Source of the DNA: Amphibalanus amphitrite
Taxonomy: Eukaryota; Arthropoda; Thecostraca; Balanomorpha; Balanidae
Assembly (NCBI RefSeq): GCF_019059575.1
Contig: NW_024881627.1
Span: 955,545 to 1,019,544, forward strand
Length of the DNA: 64,000 nucleotides
Direction of reading: 5' to 3'
Part shown: one piece after another, positions 34,301 through 46,244 of the stretch
Position numbering within the stretch: the first letter of the stretch is position 1
How the letters are laid out: every line of letters starts with the position of its first letter
Made by a program: the position numbers and the translations under genes
The notes under the pieces: generated by a model
Databases searched by the model: none
What the model saw: the letters and a program-made list of their open reading frames with translations, nothing else
What the model was told of the DNA's origin: nothing

Positions 34301-37300
34301 TGTCTCGTCCCCGTCCATCTCCTCCTCTGTGGCTATCCTCCGCAGGCAGATCAGGATGTCGGCGGAGCGGTGGCCGTGCTCGCTGTATCCCTCAGAGGCC
34401 AGCAGCCGGCCGCACAGACGCAGGTACTCGTGACGACGCTGTGACGTGGAAGGGGAGGGATGGTCAGTAACGCTGCGTTGGGTTGAAAAGGCGGTCAGAT
34501 GGCGTAATCACATCTAAATATGTCCACGAACTCTATGCATGGTAGACAGCAGAATTACATAAACTCATTATTCATTCGTAGGTATACATATTACACAACT
34601 GCTATTAATGTATTAATGTAACATAAGCACCAACTCTTACAACAAACCAACCTTTCCATTATCATCCCTATCTCCGGCCCAATATCCCCTAGCCAGTCTC
34701 ACATTACCCAACGGGTCGCCGAGGAACGGGGACGGGTGGACACTGGGAGTAGGCACCTCATGCTACCCGCCGGGTCGCCGAGGAGGGAGGGGGAAGACCT
34801 GCCACGTCACGCTACCCACCGGATCGCCGGGCGACAGGTCGGCCAGGTTGCGCACCACGATATCCACCAGCACCCGCACGTCGTTGGTGTAGAAGAGCCG
34901 CGTGCTGGCCGGCTCCGAGAACAGATCCACCATCAGTTTGACCACCGAGTGGGCCGGCGCCGGCTCGTGGTCAAACACGCGCACCGGGTCCTCTGAAATG
35001 ACGGAGGTAAGGTAAGGTCAGCCAGCGTATGGATAAGGGAGGGTGAAGTCAGCCAGGGTGAAAAATAGTGAGTTTAAGAAGTAATCTAGGCCTGGCAAAA
35101 TATGTCACGGCAGGTAAGCGCATCGATGTCAGCACCTACTCATGATACACTTTATTGTTTATACCATAGCCCTCACTTTCAGACCATAATATATGTCTCG
35201 CAGTACCAAACTCGGTGTAACTCGGTGAAGCAAACACAGGAAGCCATCAACATATCGCCTTTCCTGCCAGTGTATCCCAATGAAGACACCATGCCCGTCT
35301 CGTCTCTCACCCTCTCTGTTGAAGAGCAGCATGACCTTCTCAGTGAAGACCCTGGCGCAGTCTCGCTGCCGGAGGGCGGCCAGCAGCTGGTTCTCGGTCG
35401 GCGAGCCGTACTGCAGGTTCAGCGCCAGCAGCACCGTCAGCAGTAGGTCCGCCGTGTCGTCAGAGACCTCCGGCGGCGGCCGCTCCAGCGTCTCCAGCAG
35501 GAACGACACGAACCCGGCGCCCAGCATCTCTGCCGGGGGGCAAGGAGCGGGGTCTGATTAGATCGGGGAGTGATGGCGAACAAGGATCCCGCGCAGAAGC
35601 GAAACATTTTGACATAAATGACTAGTCAGAAAGGGACTGGCAGCAAAGTTAAAAATGAGATAGTGAGATGAAGCGACGTAAGACTTCACAGTTGTGTTTA
35701 TCGAACTCACCCATGTGACAGTGAGGCAGCTTCTCTCCCATGCAGAGAATCATAGAGAGCAGCAGGGCAGAGTGGCTCAGACGGATATCGTCCGTGACAG
35801 AGCTCTGCATATCCCTAGAAACACAGGAAAACGCGCCTCAATCGGAAGTACGCACCATGCGTCCTCCAAACAGCCCGCACACCGTAGGACGGCAGCCACC
35901 GAACAGATACACTCGGTGCCGCAGTAAGAGTAAAAATGAGAGCATGATATCAAGCCTTTATGGTGGAAACAATAACCTATTCCACACAATTCAGCCATTC
36001 CCACAGCCGTTCACATTGCCTAACTGCACTATAAAAAGAACAAAAAGAGACGTTTCATAAAAAAAACGTGGACCAATGACTGTAAACCAACCACCATTTC
36101 CCAGACGACCACCATTTCCCCACGCACACCGGTGACCGGCAGCATCTCCCTGACACAACTCAGTCCCCTGATATCCCCCTCCCCCCCCCCCGCCCCCCCC
36201 CCCACGGTCCACACGCACCTGGCCAGTTCCGATGGCAGTACGGAGCTGAGCAGCAGGCTGATGCAGTCCCGGTGCAGGCCGCACGCCAGTCCCAGCGCCT
36301 GGGTCAGCGGCTGACGGATCAGCCAGCGCGGCTCCATCTGGTACAGTCGGGCCAGCGCCAGCACCCCCGACATCTGGTCCGACTCGAGCGCCCGACGAGA
36401 CACGCACGGGTCCGCGTTCGTCTGAGGGGGGAGGGAGAGGGAGACGTGAAAACATACCGGCGGTGTGACTTGGGATTGGGAGTGGGATAGATACAGTAAA
36501 CCGACACCTGAATTGGGTTTCCCGCTAAATTGAAGTCGTTTGACCACCTCCGGCCCACCATCTGGAATCCGAATAGCCGTCCGGCCAATCAGTATCCATT
36601 GTGCTGAGAGGTCATCGATGTGATCATTCTACCGTCGCTGCCCGTCCGTCCATCCCACTGACCAGGATAGTGCTGAGATGTGCGCTTCCACAGCTGAGCC
36701 CTCCCCTCCCCTCCCGCCTCTCCGCCCGTCCACCCGACCGACCGGCGACCAGTGTTAGGTCCGACGTCCAGCCCACTATCCAGTATAACCCCGTCCGTCC
36801 GTCCGTCTCACTGACCAGAATGGTGCTGAGCTCCTGCAGGTACTCGATGATGGCCGGCTCGTCGCAGTGCAGCTGCCAGCTGCGCTGCTGCTGGTCGTCG
36901 GCGCAGCTGGTCATCTCCTCCAGGATGACGCGCAGCCGGCGGCCGTCCGGAGAGCTGAGCAGCTCGGCGGCGTCCCGGTCCGCCGAGCTGAGCTGCGAGA
37001 GCACCTGGTCCACCACCGGCTGACGGAGGGTAGAGCGGGGAGGCGGGGAAGGGTCAGAGGTGAAAGACGGGCACTGGTCAGCGTGTCATAGCTGAGATCA
37101 CAGATTAGGGCTGCAAATCGCCTAAAACCAAGGGCAGGTCATTCTGTATTTACCCAAAAGGATTTATTTACCCTGCCTGCATGGTGTGTTAGCCTGCAAA
37201 GCTTGTGAAGAAAAACGCGTGCTTACTGCTTAAGGTAACCTGGTGTAATCGGTCGTTCACATCGACTGCCGACACCAATTAAGTTTGGCTGTGACGGAGG

Positions 37301-38894
37301 CCTGGTGTCGACGAAAGACAAACGGTCTCGAAATGTCTGCTCTCTGCATAAGTTAACTGAATTGTACATTTCAACAGCCCTTCCACTGGCACCGGCTCTC
37401 ACCTGTACGGAGGGCGCCGCCTGTTTGAGGGCTCCCATCAGCGCCTGGACGGTAGCCTGGCAGGCCTGGTGGCTGGCAGAGGTGTGCTGCCGCACCAGGT
37501 CCACCAGACTGCGACCGAACGCCGCCGGCAGCGGCCGCTCCCGCTCCGGCTGCGGCTCCGGGACCGGAGTCGCCTCCCGGTCATCGCCGTTCGTCTGCTG
37601 CAGGGAATGACATATTACCGCTGAGGAACAACAATCGCTATATTTTGTACACTAGTTTTTAAAAAAGTCAATTAGTGCTACTGTCACGGAACGTTACCTA
37701 ATGTTGAATCGAACGAAAATGTTTCGTTACTAAGAAAAAAGATCGAGTTTAACATTACAACACACGCCGTAGTGCACCAATGTCCGGCATTTTCAATCAG
37801 TTCCACGATCACATCAGACACACTCCACTCACCACGTGTTCGGTAGTATTGCTCTCGTCATCTGGGAAGAGGCTGAGCGAGGAGACGGGTCGCGCGGCCG
37901 GCTCCTCCAGCCGGTACAGCTGGTCGCCGGCCGTGTCGCGCGCGCGGTACCGCTGCGCGAGCTGCACCAGCCGCCGCCGCTGGACGGCCTGCTGGTCAGC
38001 AGAGAGGCTGCTGGACACCAGCCGGTCGCTGCCCCGCTGCAGGAAACCAGTGATGTCTGCAGTGGTGGCCTGGGTGGGGAGATACAGGTCACATCCAGTC
38101 AGAAATGTGAGATATCAGGGCATGGGCTTCCCAGTCTCCCCAAGAGTTTTCCAAAACATGAACTAATTAACAGGCACAATGTCTAGTATTTACTATTTTC
38201 AGAACAATTTGTCAACAGCAAAAATTTGTTGGTGGGATACATGCTATGATAAAAGTGCAATTTAAAATGTAAGTGATTGAATTGGTAGGTATAAGGTAGC
38301 TACCTACTAAAAACATGCCATCTTTTCAGCAATAAGCTCCATAGCAATTCAGTGGACAGTTCAGATTAAATAATCAAAGATATTTCAAGTTCACTCATAA
38401 AGACAGCTATAAAACATTAAATCATTTCTATTTTAGAAATGAAGCATGATAATATGGCTACGTAGGTAATGCCATTTCATTGGTTTAGCACATGGACATA
38501 CAGGTGCATTATTTGTCCAGTTAGAATACAAAATGACCTTTGTGTGTACAAAAATAGCATACCAATCTATCAAAGTAATAGCTAGAAAATTATATACCTA
38601 GCTGCATTGTAACTTAAAAGGAAAATAATTTGCCTGAAGCCCTAATATACCAACATCTCATTACCATTACCTACCTAATTACTTATGCCTAAGCTATCTG
38701 AAAACAGAAAATATACTTACTGGAAGGTATAACACATAATTCATTGGAATGTATCCAACTTCTGCATCTTTGGACAGCACAAGCCACCATTCTTTTTCCT
38801 TATTTGGAGAATGAAGCGGCAAAAACCTATCACCCGCAGAAAATGACAGAGCTTTGGGATGTGGTGCTTGCAAGGGATATTTTGCTTTTAACAT
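34232..38894 (-). CDS. NCKIPSD: NCKIPSD / SPIN90-like SH3 protein
   Basis: Nine coding exons give 571 aa: 38894-38721, 38069-37833, 37597-37403, 37019-36816, 36421-36219, 35814-35711, 35529-35311, 34992-34820 and 34438-34232. All junctions are GT-AG with consistent phases. SPIN90 binds Nck and Arp2/3 and promotes actin nucleation at the cell cortex. Residues 1-58 are the SH3 domain (ALSFSAGDRF, EWWLVLSK, GYIPMNYV), and the start ATG aligns with the family start. After a short Pro-rich linker (about 145-165), residues about 200-570 form the SPIN90/Ldb17 helical domain. Its motifs include RDMQSSVTDDI, FTEKVMLLFN, DPVRVFDHEPAPAHSVVK, and NLADLSPGDP joined to RRHEYLRLCG. The protein is about 150 residues shorter than human NCKIPSD, mainly in the Pro-rich linker. 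Exon 3 has a NAGNAG acceptor. The gene converges on the RILP-like gene. Confidence 0.92.
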
Positions 38895-40312
38895 TTCTTT
38901 CAATAATGGCTGACCACCAGAATAACCAATATAGCATCCAATAAAATCTGCAGTTCTCAGACAGATTCAAAATTTCAAAACAAATTCAATCAAATTCAAG
39001 ATGTCAATTCAAATTCAAGCATTGTCCATCCCTCTGGCCAATGCTTGAAATTCTTTCAGCATATATAGGCCACTTTGGCAGAAAAAAATAACCCAGAGAA
39101 GGTTGAATGCTTTGAAATTCAAAGACACAAAATATCCAGCGTTAGAAATCAACAATTCAAGAAAAATCGCCATGAAATGAATTCAACCTTCGTTAAGTGG
39201 GGCGCCACTAATGTACTATCTTCGTCAAATATGGATCAAATAAAATACATGTTCAAAAATGCTCACAACGACATCGATCTCTCCGCTATCCACAAAACGC
39301 ACCAATGAGCAGTCAAAACTACAATTTTCTTTTCGTTTGCAGCCTCGACAGTCGAAACTGAATAGAAGCTGTTGTCTTCTGAAGTTGGTTGAAAGTAGTG
39401 CCACTACAGCGGGGCGCATTGGAGGCATAAATAACAAGATAGAAGTTATTTGGATTAGACACGGAAGCCGAAGGACGCATACAACCCATACAACAAGCTA
39501 CAAGAGTTGTTTTATCAAGTTCCCTTACACGCGGACTTCTTAAATGTTTTGAGCACGCATTTTGATTTCACTCACTGAACAGATCAAGATTGGGCTCGCC
39601 GGAGGTGAGATAATTTGCCGATCTTTTTTTTTTCTTGCTAGTTGCTACACAGAAGACGTCGAAAGGGCTCAGCTTTGACCCGTTGAGCTGCATTTTTACC
39701 AATGCTTGCCCTGACCATAAACTCTCGCTGGACCCAGGGCCATAAAACGGCAAGAACAGGCCGCTAGGCCAGGTTTTCTTCATGGCCCCTAGGAAGGGCG
39801 GGGTGAAAGGAAAAGGAAAAGGAAAAGTGGCCCTTTTCCTTTAAAGTCTCAGGTCCAGGGATGCTGAGCCGGAGTCGGTCGGAGTCGACAGCTATGATCG
39901 GAGTCGGAGTCGGACTTCGGAGTCGATTTTTTAAGCCAGAGTGGGAGTCGAAGTCGGAGTCACTGAAAATCCTTCAACTCCGTAAACATGCCTGGACTGC
40001 GGAGCTGGAGTGGGAGTCGACGACAGTTCTGCCCGGAGTCGGAGTCGGAGTCGATTTTTGGAAGCCGGTGTCGGAGTCACCGAAAATCCATCGAGCAGTT
40101 CTGCTCAAGTCAACCGGTGACTCCTGAAATCAGGTCAAATGCCCCAAGATAGGATCAGGTTTTTGGTAAATAAGTTCGTCAAAAACGGTCGCAGAGTTGC
40201 AATTTGGGCACGATCGTGCTCGTCATGATCAGGCGCGTAGAATGGCGTGCTTTTTTGTTCGGAAAAGGTCAACTAAGGGTGTTGACCTGTGACCTGAGGT
40301 CAAGGTCAGGTC
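38895..40312. other. Upstream region of NCKIPSD
   Basis: This should hold its 5' UTR and promoter. No further coding exon was recognised; the short frames at 39075-39437 are unconvincing. A degenerate GGAGTCG-type MITE occupies 39856-40110. Confidence 0.3.
39856..40110. mobile_element. Degenerate GGAGTCG-type hAT MITE copy
   Basis: It opens CAGGGATGCTGAGCCGGAGTCGG and continues with GGAGTCG hexamers and a gtcaccgaaaatccatcgag spacer shared (inverted) with the element at 14968-15261. The right end is eroded. A possible imperfect duplication (ctcaggtc / atcaggtc) lies around it. Confidence 0.5.
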
Positions 40313-40320
40313 ATAGCTGC

Positions 40321-42035
40321 CAGGCACGTACCCAGGATTTCGCCCAGGAGGGGGCCACCTGCTTTCGAAGGGGCCCCCTACAGTGAACAGGGCCCCCAGG
40401 TTCCCCGGGGGCCCTCGGGAGTCATGAAGAACCTTTCGATGGTGGGGGGGGGGGGGGGCAAAGCGGGTCCGGTCTCTCCTGCAGACGTAGGTGAGAAAAC
40501 GCCACGTGTGCTGGGAAAACGCAATTCAGTTCTTTACAACCTAATGTAGCATTTGGTTGTGATTTCTCGCGTTCAACTTCATCAAAGTCAATTAAAACGG
40601 TCTCTGTAACGGTCTAAGCCTTGAGAAAATGTGGAAAATTGGAAAGTAAAAATATTTTTGCTTGAGGAGTGTGCATGAAACGCACGGCATTTTATGAACG
40701 AGCGCCTCAATTACTGAACATCCTCCAATTCCGGATATGTAGGTATATAATATAATAGTGGGGAATAAATGTCTCGTTATCGGAATTCCACTATCTGGCA
40801 ACTAGCCCTATGTAAACGCGGCTATTATATGTTTCACTAGGAAACGAGCGCAATTGTACTTTTAGCCAGAAAATAAATGCTTGGGTAATTCTGAGACACT
40901 CTGTATTAATTGGAGGAATAGGACTTAGGAGGAAATGCGATTGCAAATCGACCCACATCCCTGTGTTAGCCAATGACGCCTTTGGGGCCAAGGTTGGGGG
41001 GTATTCAGTTTAGCCTTTTTGTTTTTCTGTGATATCTCCGGCACCGTGAAAGATATTGGCTCCTTCAGATGAGTGCCTACTCCAGTCACTACTTATATCC
41101 AGTAGCCAGTAGCCACTCAGATGATTTGGGATCAATCAGGTGATAAGCGTACTTTCAGACGACCAGGGGCCCCCAGTCGACCAGGGGTTCCCAGGCGACC
41201 AGGTCCTCCAGATGACTAGGGGCCCCACTGCCCCAGGCGACCAGGGCCCTCCAGGCGACCAAGGGCCAATGCGATCAGGTCCCCAAAGCGATCAGGGGCC
41301 CCCAGGCGACCAGGGGGCCCCATGCGACCAAGCCCCCGGCTACCAGGGGCCCCCAGGCGACCAGGGGCCCTCTAGGTGACCAGCGGCCCTCAGGCGATCA
41401 GGGGCCCCCAGGCGACCAGGGGATCCCAGGCTACCAGGGGCCCAAGGCGACCAGGGTCCCCCAGGCGACTAGGGGCGACCGGGGGCCCCAGGCAACCAGG
41501 GGCCCCATGCGACCAGGCCCCCCGGCTACCAGGGGCCCCCTGGGCGACTAGGTACCCCCAGGCGATCAGGAGCCTCAATATCATGCAACCAGAGGCCCCC
41601 ATGCGACTAGGGGCCACAGACTATCAGGGGCCCATACGACCAGGCCCCCGGCTATCAGGGCCCCCTAGGCAACTAGGGGCCCCCAGTCGATCAGGGGCCT
41701 CATGCGACCAGAGGCCCCCCATGCGACCAGGGCCCCCTAGGCGACTAGGGGCCACAGGCTATCAGGGGCCCCCATGAGACCAGGCCCCCGGCTACCAGAG
41801 GCCCCCTAGGCGACCAGGGGCCAGGAAACTGGGGGGCCCTTGGATGACTTTAGGGGCCCCTCGGATACCCAGGGCACATAAATGAAACTTTAATATCAAT
41901 TTTTCTTCCGAGTAAAAGACGTTTTATCCAGTGTTCAAAAAATATCCTGGGGCCTGAGGGGCCCCCTGAGCGCCTTCGGCGCTCAGGGGGGGGGGCCTTG
42001 GCCCCCGTGGCCCCCCCCCCTTGGGTACGTCACTG
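40321..42035. mobile_element. 1.7-kb non-autonomous hAT element with internal minisatellite
   Basis: The left end CAGGCACGTACCCAGG (40321) and right end (inverse of CAGTGACGTACCCAAGG, ending 42035) are flanked by a perfect 8-bp duplication, ATAGCTGC (40313-40320 and 42036-42043). Both ends run into G/C-rich ggggcccc tracts, and a ccctgagcgcc/ggcgctcaggg hairpin sits near the right end (about 41963-41988). The interior contains the minisatellite at 41150-41830 and no transposase. Confidence 0.88.
41150..41830. repeat. GC-rich minisatellite (gaccaggggcccccaggc)n
   Basis: Imperfect units of roughly 18-27 bp read cgaccaggggcccccagg, with variants such as ccccatgcgaccagg and ccggctaccaggg. Translated, they give collagen-like G-x-y runs (GPPGDQGPP). 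Frames shift between units and stops interrupt them, so this is not a collagen gene. Confidence 0.9.
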
Positions 42036-42043
42036 ATAGCTGC

Positions 42044-44158
42044 CCAGGTCTTGACTGCTCAGGCCGCAGTGCTGGGATCGGAGGAGAGCATACTTGTATA
42101 TCATTCGTCAGGTCTCCTGAGTCCATTGGTGACTTTCCCGACTCGCCAGCGAAGTGTGATCAATAGTTATTGACGGAAAATCCGATGACCTCAAACAAAC
42201 TTGGTGACGTTATATATGACACCGGGTACCTACCTAAGGTCCCCAATGCGGAGCCTTCAGATCATGGATGTTGCTAGGATTATATGAAATCACGATTCCA
42301 GGTGCCTGAATCCTGAGATGTCGTTGCTCATTCCAGGCGCCAAAATACCGGGTTTCAATATTGCTCCCATGTATTCAAAATAGTGAGGTCACGTGACCGA
42401 CCTGACCTCAGGTTAATCTGAGAGGTACCTAATCCGCGATAAGACATGCTTTGACGGAAGCTTACTAGTTACTGCTTCTGAAAGTTTCATTTCCCTGCTA
42501 AAGATCCCCTCACACTGAGGGCGTTGAGTTGCGATTTGTTCATATCGTGCAGATGGTGTCGTGTGTTACTGTGTGTTGGACTACCGACCGTGTAGTGTGC
42601 AATGCGCATACGTTCTATTCTTCCGCATGGCGTCGCTCGGTAGCGGATAATTGATTCTCCGTTGCACACCCGACCGGCGGCAATCTGATGCATGGTTACG
42701 TAACCGCCACCCGGTGCCAGGAAGTAACCGTGCACCTGCAATGTCCTCAATGGATGTGTTGGCTTCTTACAAGAAAGCACAGCACACCCATGCTAGCGGT
42801 GCTAGTGTCCCTTCTGCAGGGTTACGGCGCAACGTCGCTTCTGGAGTAGGTATTCAAGTTTGTTCCTTTGTTTATAAACTCTAGCTTGCCATACGGTTAT
42901 CCCTGGTATGATTGTGATATGTTATTCTCTTCAAGTTTATCGTCCTCTCCAGCATGTTATTCGTTAATCGAGCCGAGCGCAGATCCTGCTTGCGAAGAGG
43001 AGAAGGGAACATAAACACACCGCGGTGTACTGTACAGAGCTGGTGTAACCTGCAGCTCTAAATCCATACGCCGCGCGGGTCCGGTTATGTAATGCCTGGC
43101 GGCGGAGACTGTGCCGCTCGCAGGAGGCGCCTCAGTGGCCGCCGACGCGTGTTCACAACACCATCCGACTCTGAGCCGACCACTGCACCCGGTGAGTGAC
43201 CCGGCCCACCTCGCGGGTCGCCCGGTGGGGCCGTCTGCGGTCTCCCCCACGTACCGCCCGCCGGTCCCCGACCGTCTGAAGGCTGTGTGTTCTCCCGTCC
43301 GTCTCCCGATCGCTGATTGGTCCGCCAGCGATGACGGATTAACGTACGTTGCTTGCTTTCAAGTGGTCAATGTTGCAGACACTAATCAGCCAGTGTTTGG
43401 TCTAATCCAGGCTTAATTCATAGGCGGACGTTTATTCACTCGAATATATTTTGAAGCAAAGCTCGGTACATAATAGGCGTAAGCGTTTAAAGTTGTGATT
43501 CCCAAAAGTGCTTGAAAAAGAGCGGGATAGACGGATTCATTGCAGAGGGGATATTGAGCATTGTCGAATATCACATACCGATTTTCGATGCTTTTTTGTT
43601 CTGAAATGTCACATCATATGAACAAATCTATCTTAATAATGCTACAAATATGAAGAGTTATCGTGCACGTAGCTGCACGATAGCATACGTCCACGAGGTA
43701 ACCATGCAGGTTTCGCGACGTCGTAAAGCATAATCAAACCTGTTTGGGTCGCACCATATCTACACTATACACAGTACCTAGCACTTGGGCGGTGTTATAT
43801 AACAATGTGCGCATTAATCCAGCCGTTAGAACACCGCCGTCTGTCATATCCATTACCCGCGAGCACCCGTGGAGCTGAAACAGATGCTGATTTGTTCTCC
43901 CTTGTAACGATCTCAGTAAGTGCTGCCTACTGTAGACATCTATACGATACAACTTGATTGGAAAGGTCACGGGTCCCTCAGAGGTGAAGAGTGGCCGTGT
44001 CCCAATACTATCCCTCCCACGGCCTACCATGGACCACTGGAGTGAGCAGTGACATCCCATTGCCCCACACCCCTGCCGCAGCCCGCCATGGACCACTCGG
44101 GTCCGCCGGGGGTGAACAGTGACACCCCATTACCCCCACGCCCCTGCCGCAGCCCGCC
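42044..44158. other. Upstream region of PNPO
   Basis: A CpG-richer block at 43060-43330 probably contains the promoter and a 5' exon. An ATG at 43092 opens a short Arg-rich frame that meets a consensus donor at 43191/43192 (ACCCG|gtgagt). Spliced to the acceptor at 44151-44152 it would be out of frame with PNPO, so it could only be 5' UTR or an upstream ORF. Nothing else was recognised. Confidence 0.3.
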
Positions 44159-44170
44159 ATGGACCACTCG
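44029..44170 (+). repeat. Tandem duplication of the PNPO start region
   Basis: The block cctgccgcagcccgccATGG plus ACCACTCGGGT occurs with ATGs at 44088 and 44159. A more diverged copy (ggcctaccATGGACCACTGG) has its ATG at 44029. The spacings are 59 and 71 bp, so the upstream ATGs are out of frame with PNPO. Confidence 0.85.
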
Positions 44171-44914
44171 GGTCCCCCGGAGGTGAATGTTGAGCAGATG
44201 CGACACCCGTACAAGGACAAGCGCCAGGCGTTCACGGAGGACCAGCTGGTGGCACGCGAGCCGTTCGGCCAGTTCCGCGACTGGTTCAACCAGGCCTGCG
44301 CCACGCCGGCCATCCTCGAGCCCAACGCCATGTGTCTGTCCACTGCGACCGCCGACGGCCGGCCCTCGGCGCGCTTCGTCCTGCTCAAGGGCTTCGGCCA
44401 CGACGGGTTCCGCTTCTTTACCAACTACGAGAGCCGTAAGGCGGCCGAGCTGGACTCCAACCCGCGCGCGGCGCTGACCTTCTACTGGGAGGCGCTGAAC
44501 CGCAGTGTGCGCGTGGAGGGCTCCGTCAGCCGGCTCCCCGAGGACGTCTCCGAGCAGTACTTCCACTCGCGGCCCATCTCGAGTCAGATCGGCGCCGCCC
44601 TCTGCCGCCAGAGCGTGGTCATCCCCGGCCGACAGATGCTGGAGCAGCGCGAGGAGGAGCTGGCGCGGCGGCACGCCGACGGCAGCCCCGTGCCGCGACC
44701 CAACTGGGGCGGCTACATCGTGCGGCCGCACACCGTCGAGTTCTGGCAGGGACAGTCGAACCGCGTCCACGACCGCATCCGCTTCCGACGCGTCGACGAG
44801 AACGGGGAGAGCGCAGAGAACGGAGAGAGCGAGGAGAATGGGAGCAGCAGCGAGGACGGGTCCTACGTGCACAAAGGAGAAGACGGCTGGGTATACGAGC
44901 GCCTCGCCCCCTGA
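44159..44914 (+). CDS. PNPO: Pyridoxine/pyridoxamine 5'-phosphate oxidase
   Basis: This 251-aa FMN enzyme oxidises pyridoxine- and pyridoxamine-5'-phosphate to pyridoxal 5'-phosphate in vitamin B6 salvage. The whole protein is in one frame. Motifs in order: MRHPYKDKR near the start (14-22), the FMN-binding [12 protein letters not shown] (68-79), [13 protein letters not shown] (86-98), [17 protein letters not shown] (105-121), [16 protein letters not shown] (131-146), [17 protein letters not shown] (183-199), NRVHDR (201-206) and the C-terminal WVYERLAP. Length is close to human PNPO (261). An extra acidic Glu/Asn/Gly/Ser-rich stretch (212-240, ENGES repeats) sits just before the C-terminus. 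The start at 44159 is chosen because earlier duplicated ATGs are out of frame. It is intronless, unlike its neighbours. A candidate AATAAA lies at 45713. Confidence 0.95.
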   Translation: MDHSGPPEVNVEQMRHPYKDKRQAFTEDQLVAREPFGQFRDWFNQACATPAILEPNAMCLSTATADGRPSARFVLLKGFGHDGFRFFTNYESRKAAELDSNPRAALTFYWEALNRSVRVEGSVSRLPEDVSEQYFHSRPISSQIGAALCRQSVVIPGRQMLEQREEELARRHADGSPVPRPNWGGYIVRPHTVEFWQGQSNRVHDRIRFRRVDENGESAENGESEENGSSSEDGSYVHKGEDGWVYERLAP

Positions 44915-46244
44915 GTCTGTCCTTGTTTGAAGAACGACTGCCGCACAGGTAAGGCGATCTGAAGGAAGTGCGTGAGGCTACTGTATCTGTCCTGTACGCA
45001 AGGATGTAACTATGTCTTACATGATGTGGATATTCCTGGCGCTTTCCGAGTCACTACGGGGCCCTTTGTGGTGTTAGGGATGGTGCTGGTGCCTGCTCGA
45101 CTATGGTGGTGGTGATTGTTGTGGTGACGGTAATGGCTGACAGTATCTGCACACAGGGGATATACCTACTTCATATGGCTGACAAATAACTGGCTTCTGC
45201 GTATCTGTCTCCGTGTCATCGCTATTTCGGGCGGTTGTATATCAGGAACAAGGTGGCGATCCTAACTTTGAATAACAGTCATTGATTGACTCTGCATTAA
45301 TAGCCATTTAACCGTGCCATTTATGTGTTACCGTAGCTCTTGTGACAATACAAGTAAGCTCGATCAGTCGTCACTAACAAAGTATTACAGTACTTTTTGA
45401 AAATAACCGAGCTGGACTCAACCGCAAATGGCGTTGAGCACCTATCAATAGTGTTTCCAGTAGCTGACACTCGTACATACGCCAAATGTTAGCCAGCTTT
45501 TCCCGATAAGGCACGTTGTATGTCGGCAAGTCCGCATTCGGTGCCTGAGTGTTGTGGGCTGTTCAAAGGTGTGTCAAATGTCGATAGATTCGTACCTCAC
45601 AAGTTGTCTCCTCTGGATAGTGGATGACTTTATTGTCAGATATATTTTCGAATAGTCACTGAAATATTCATACCCAGCGAAACTGCTTGTCAGATCGTAT
45701 ATGTGAAAGCATAATAAAAACATTTAGACTGAACACCCTGTTTTGTGTATCGAGCACTTTACATAACGTGAATGTATATCAGATCTCGCATTGGAAATGT
45801 AATGTCGAGGGCGGAACGCTCCACATAAGCACAGACGTATGTACATCCAGACACACAAACACTCACACTCGCCGCCAGATCAGTCCACACTCGGTGAACC
45901 TTGACACACAAATAAAAACGGGGCTCGGCCGCGGCGACTCTGGTCCCGGCCCCGGACATCTCAGTCTGTTCGGGGACCGGGGTCGGTCGACAAAAACAGC
46001 CGACCTTAGCCGGGCGCGGCTCGGTCGGGGCGCCACCTTCCGGGCGGGGTTGTTCAGCTGAGGCTGTACCGGCACCGCTCTGGTGACCCCGGACACCAGC
46101 TGACGCCGCGTCTCTAAGTAGTGTGACCGTGACACGGAGATAACCCTCCCCGGCCCCGCCTACCCTCACGTGACGGCCCTCCTATCCCCACCGCCCCCCC
46201 CCCCCGACCCGTCTGTCCCCTCCCTCTCAAACCCCGCACAGCGC
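44915..46244. other. Intergenic region between convergent PNPO and serpin
   Basis: No coding exon was seen. The first plus-strand AATAAA after PNPO is at 45713-45718. The nearest minus-strand AATAAA after the serpin stop is at 45634-45629. If both are used, the two 3' UTRs overlap by roughly 100 bp. Confidence 0.4.

Noticed and set aside
33826..34470. 214-codon plus-strand Ser/Pro-rich frame
   Set aside because: It is antisense to the last NCKIPSD exon and its tandem copies.
41140..41777. Collagen-like Gly-x-y frames
   Set aside because: They are translation of a GC-rich minisatellite inside a hAT element. The frame breaks repeatedly and there is no collagen signal, start or flanking domain.
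43092..43191. Arg-rich N-terminal exon giving PNPO a mitochondrial presequence
   Set aside because: Splicing its donor to the acceptor before the PNPO ATG puts PNPO out of frame; at most it is a leader exon.
44024..44872. 282-codon minus-strand frame
   Set aside because: It is antisense to the PNPO coding exon, which has full family motifs; high GC keeps the opposite frame open.
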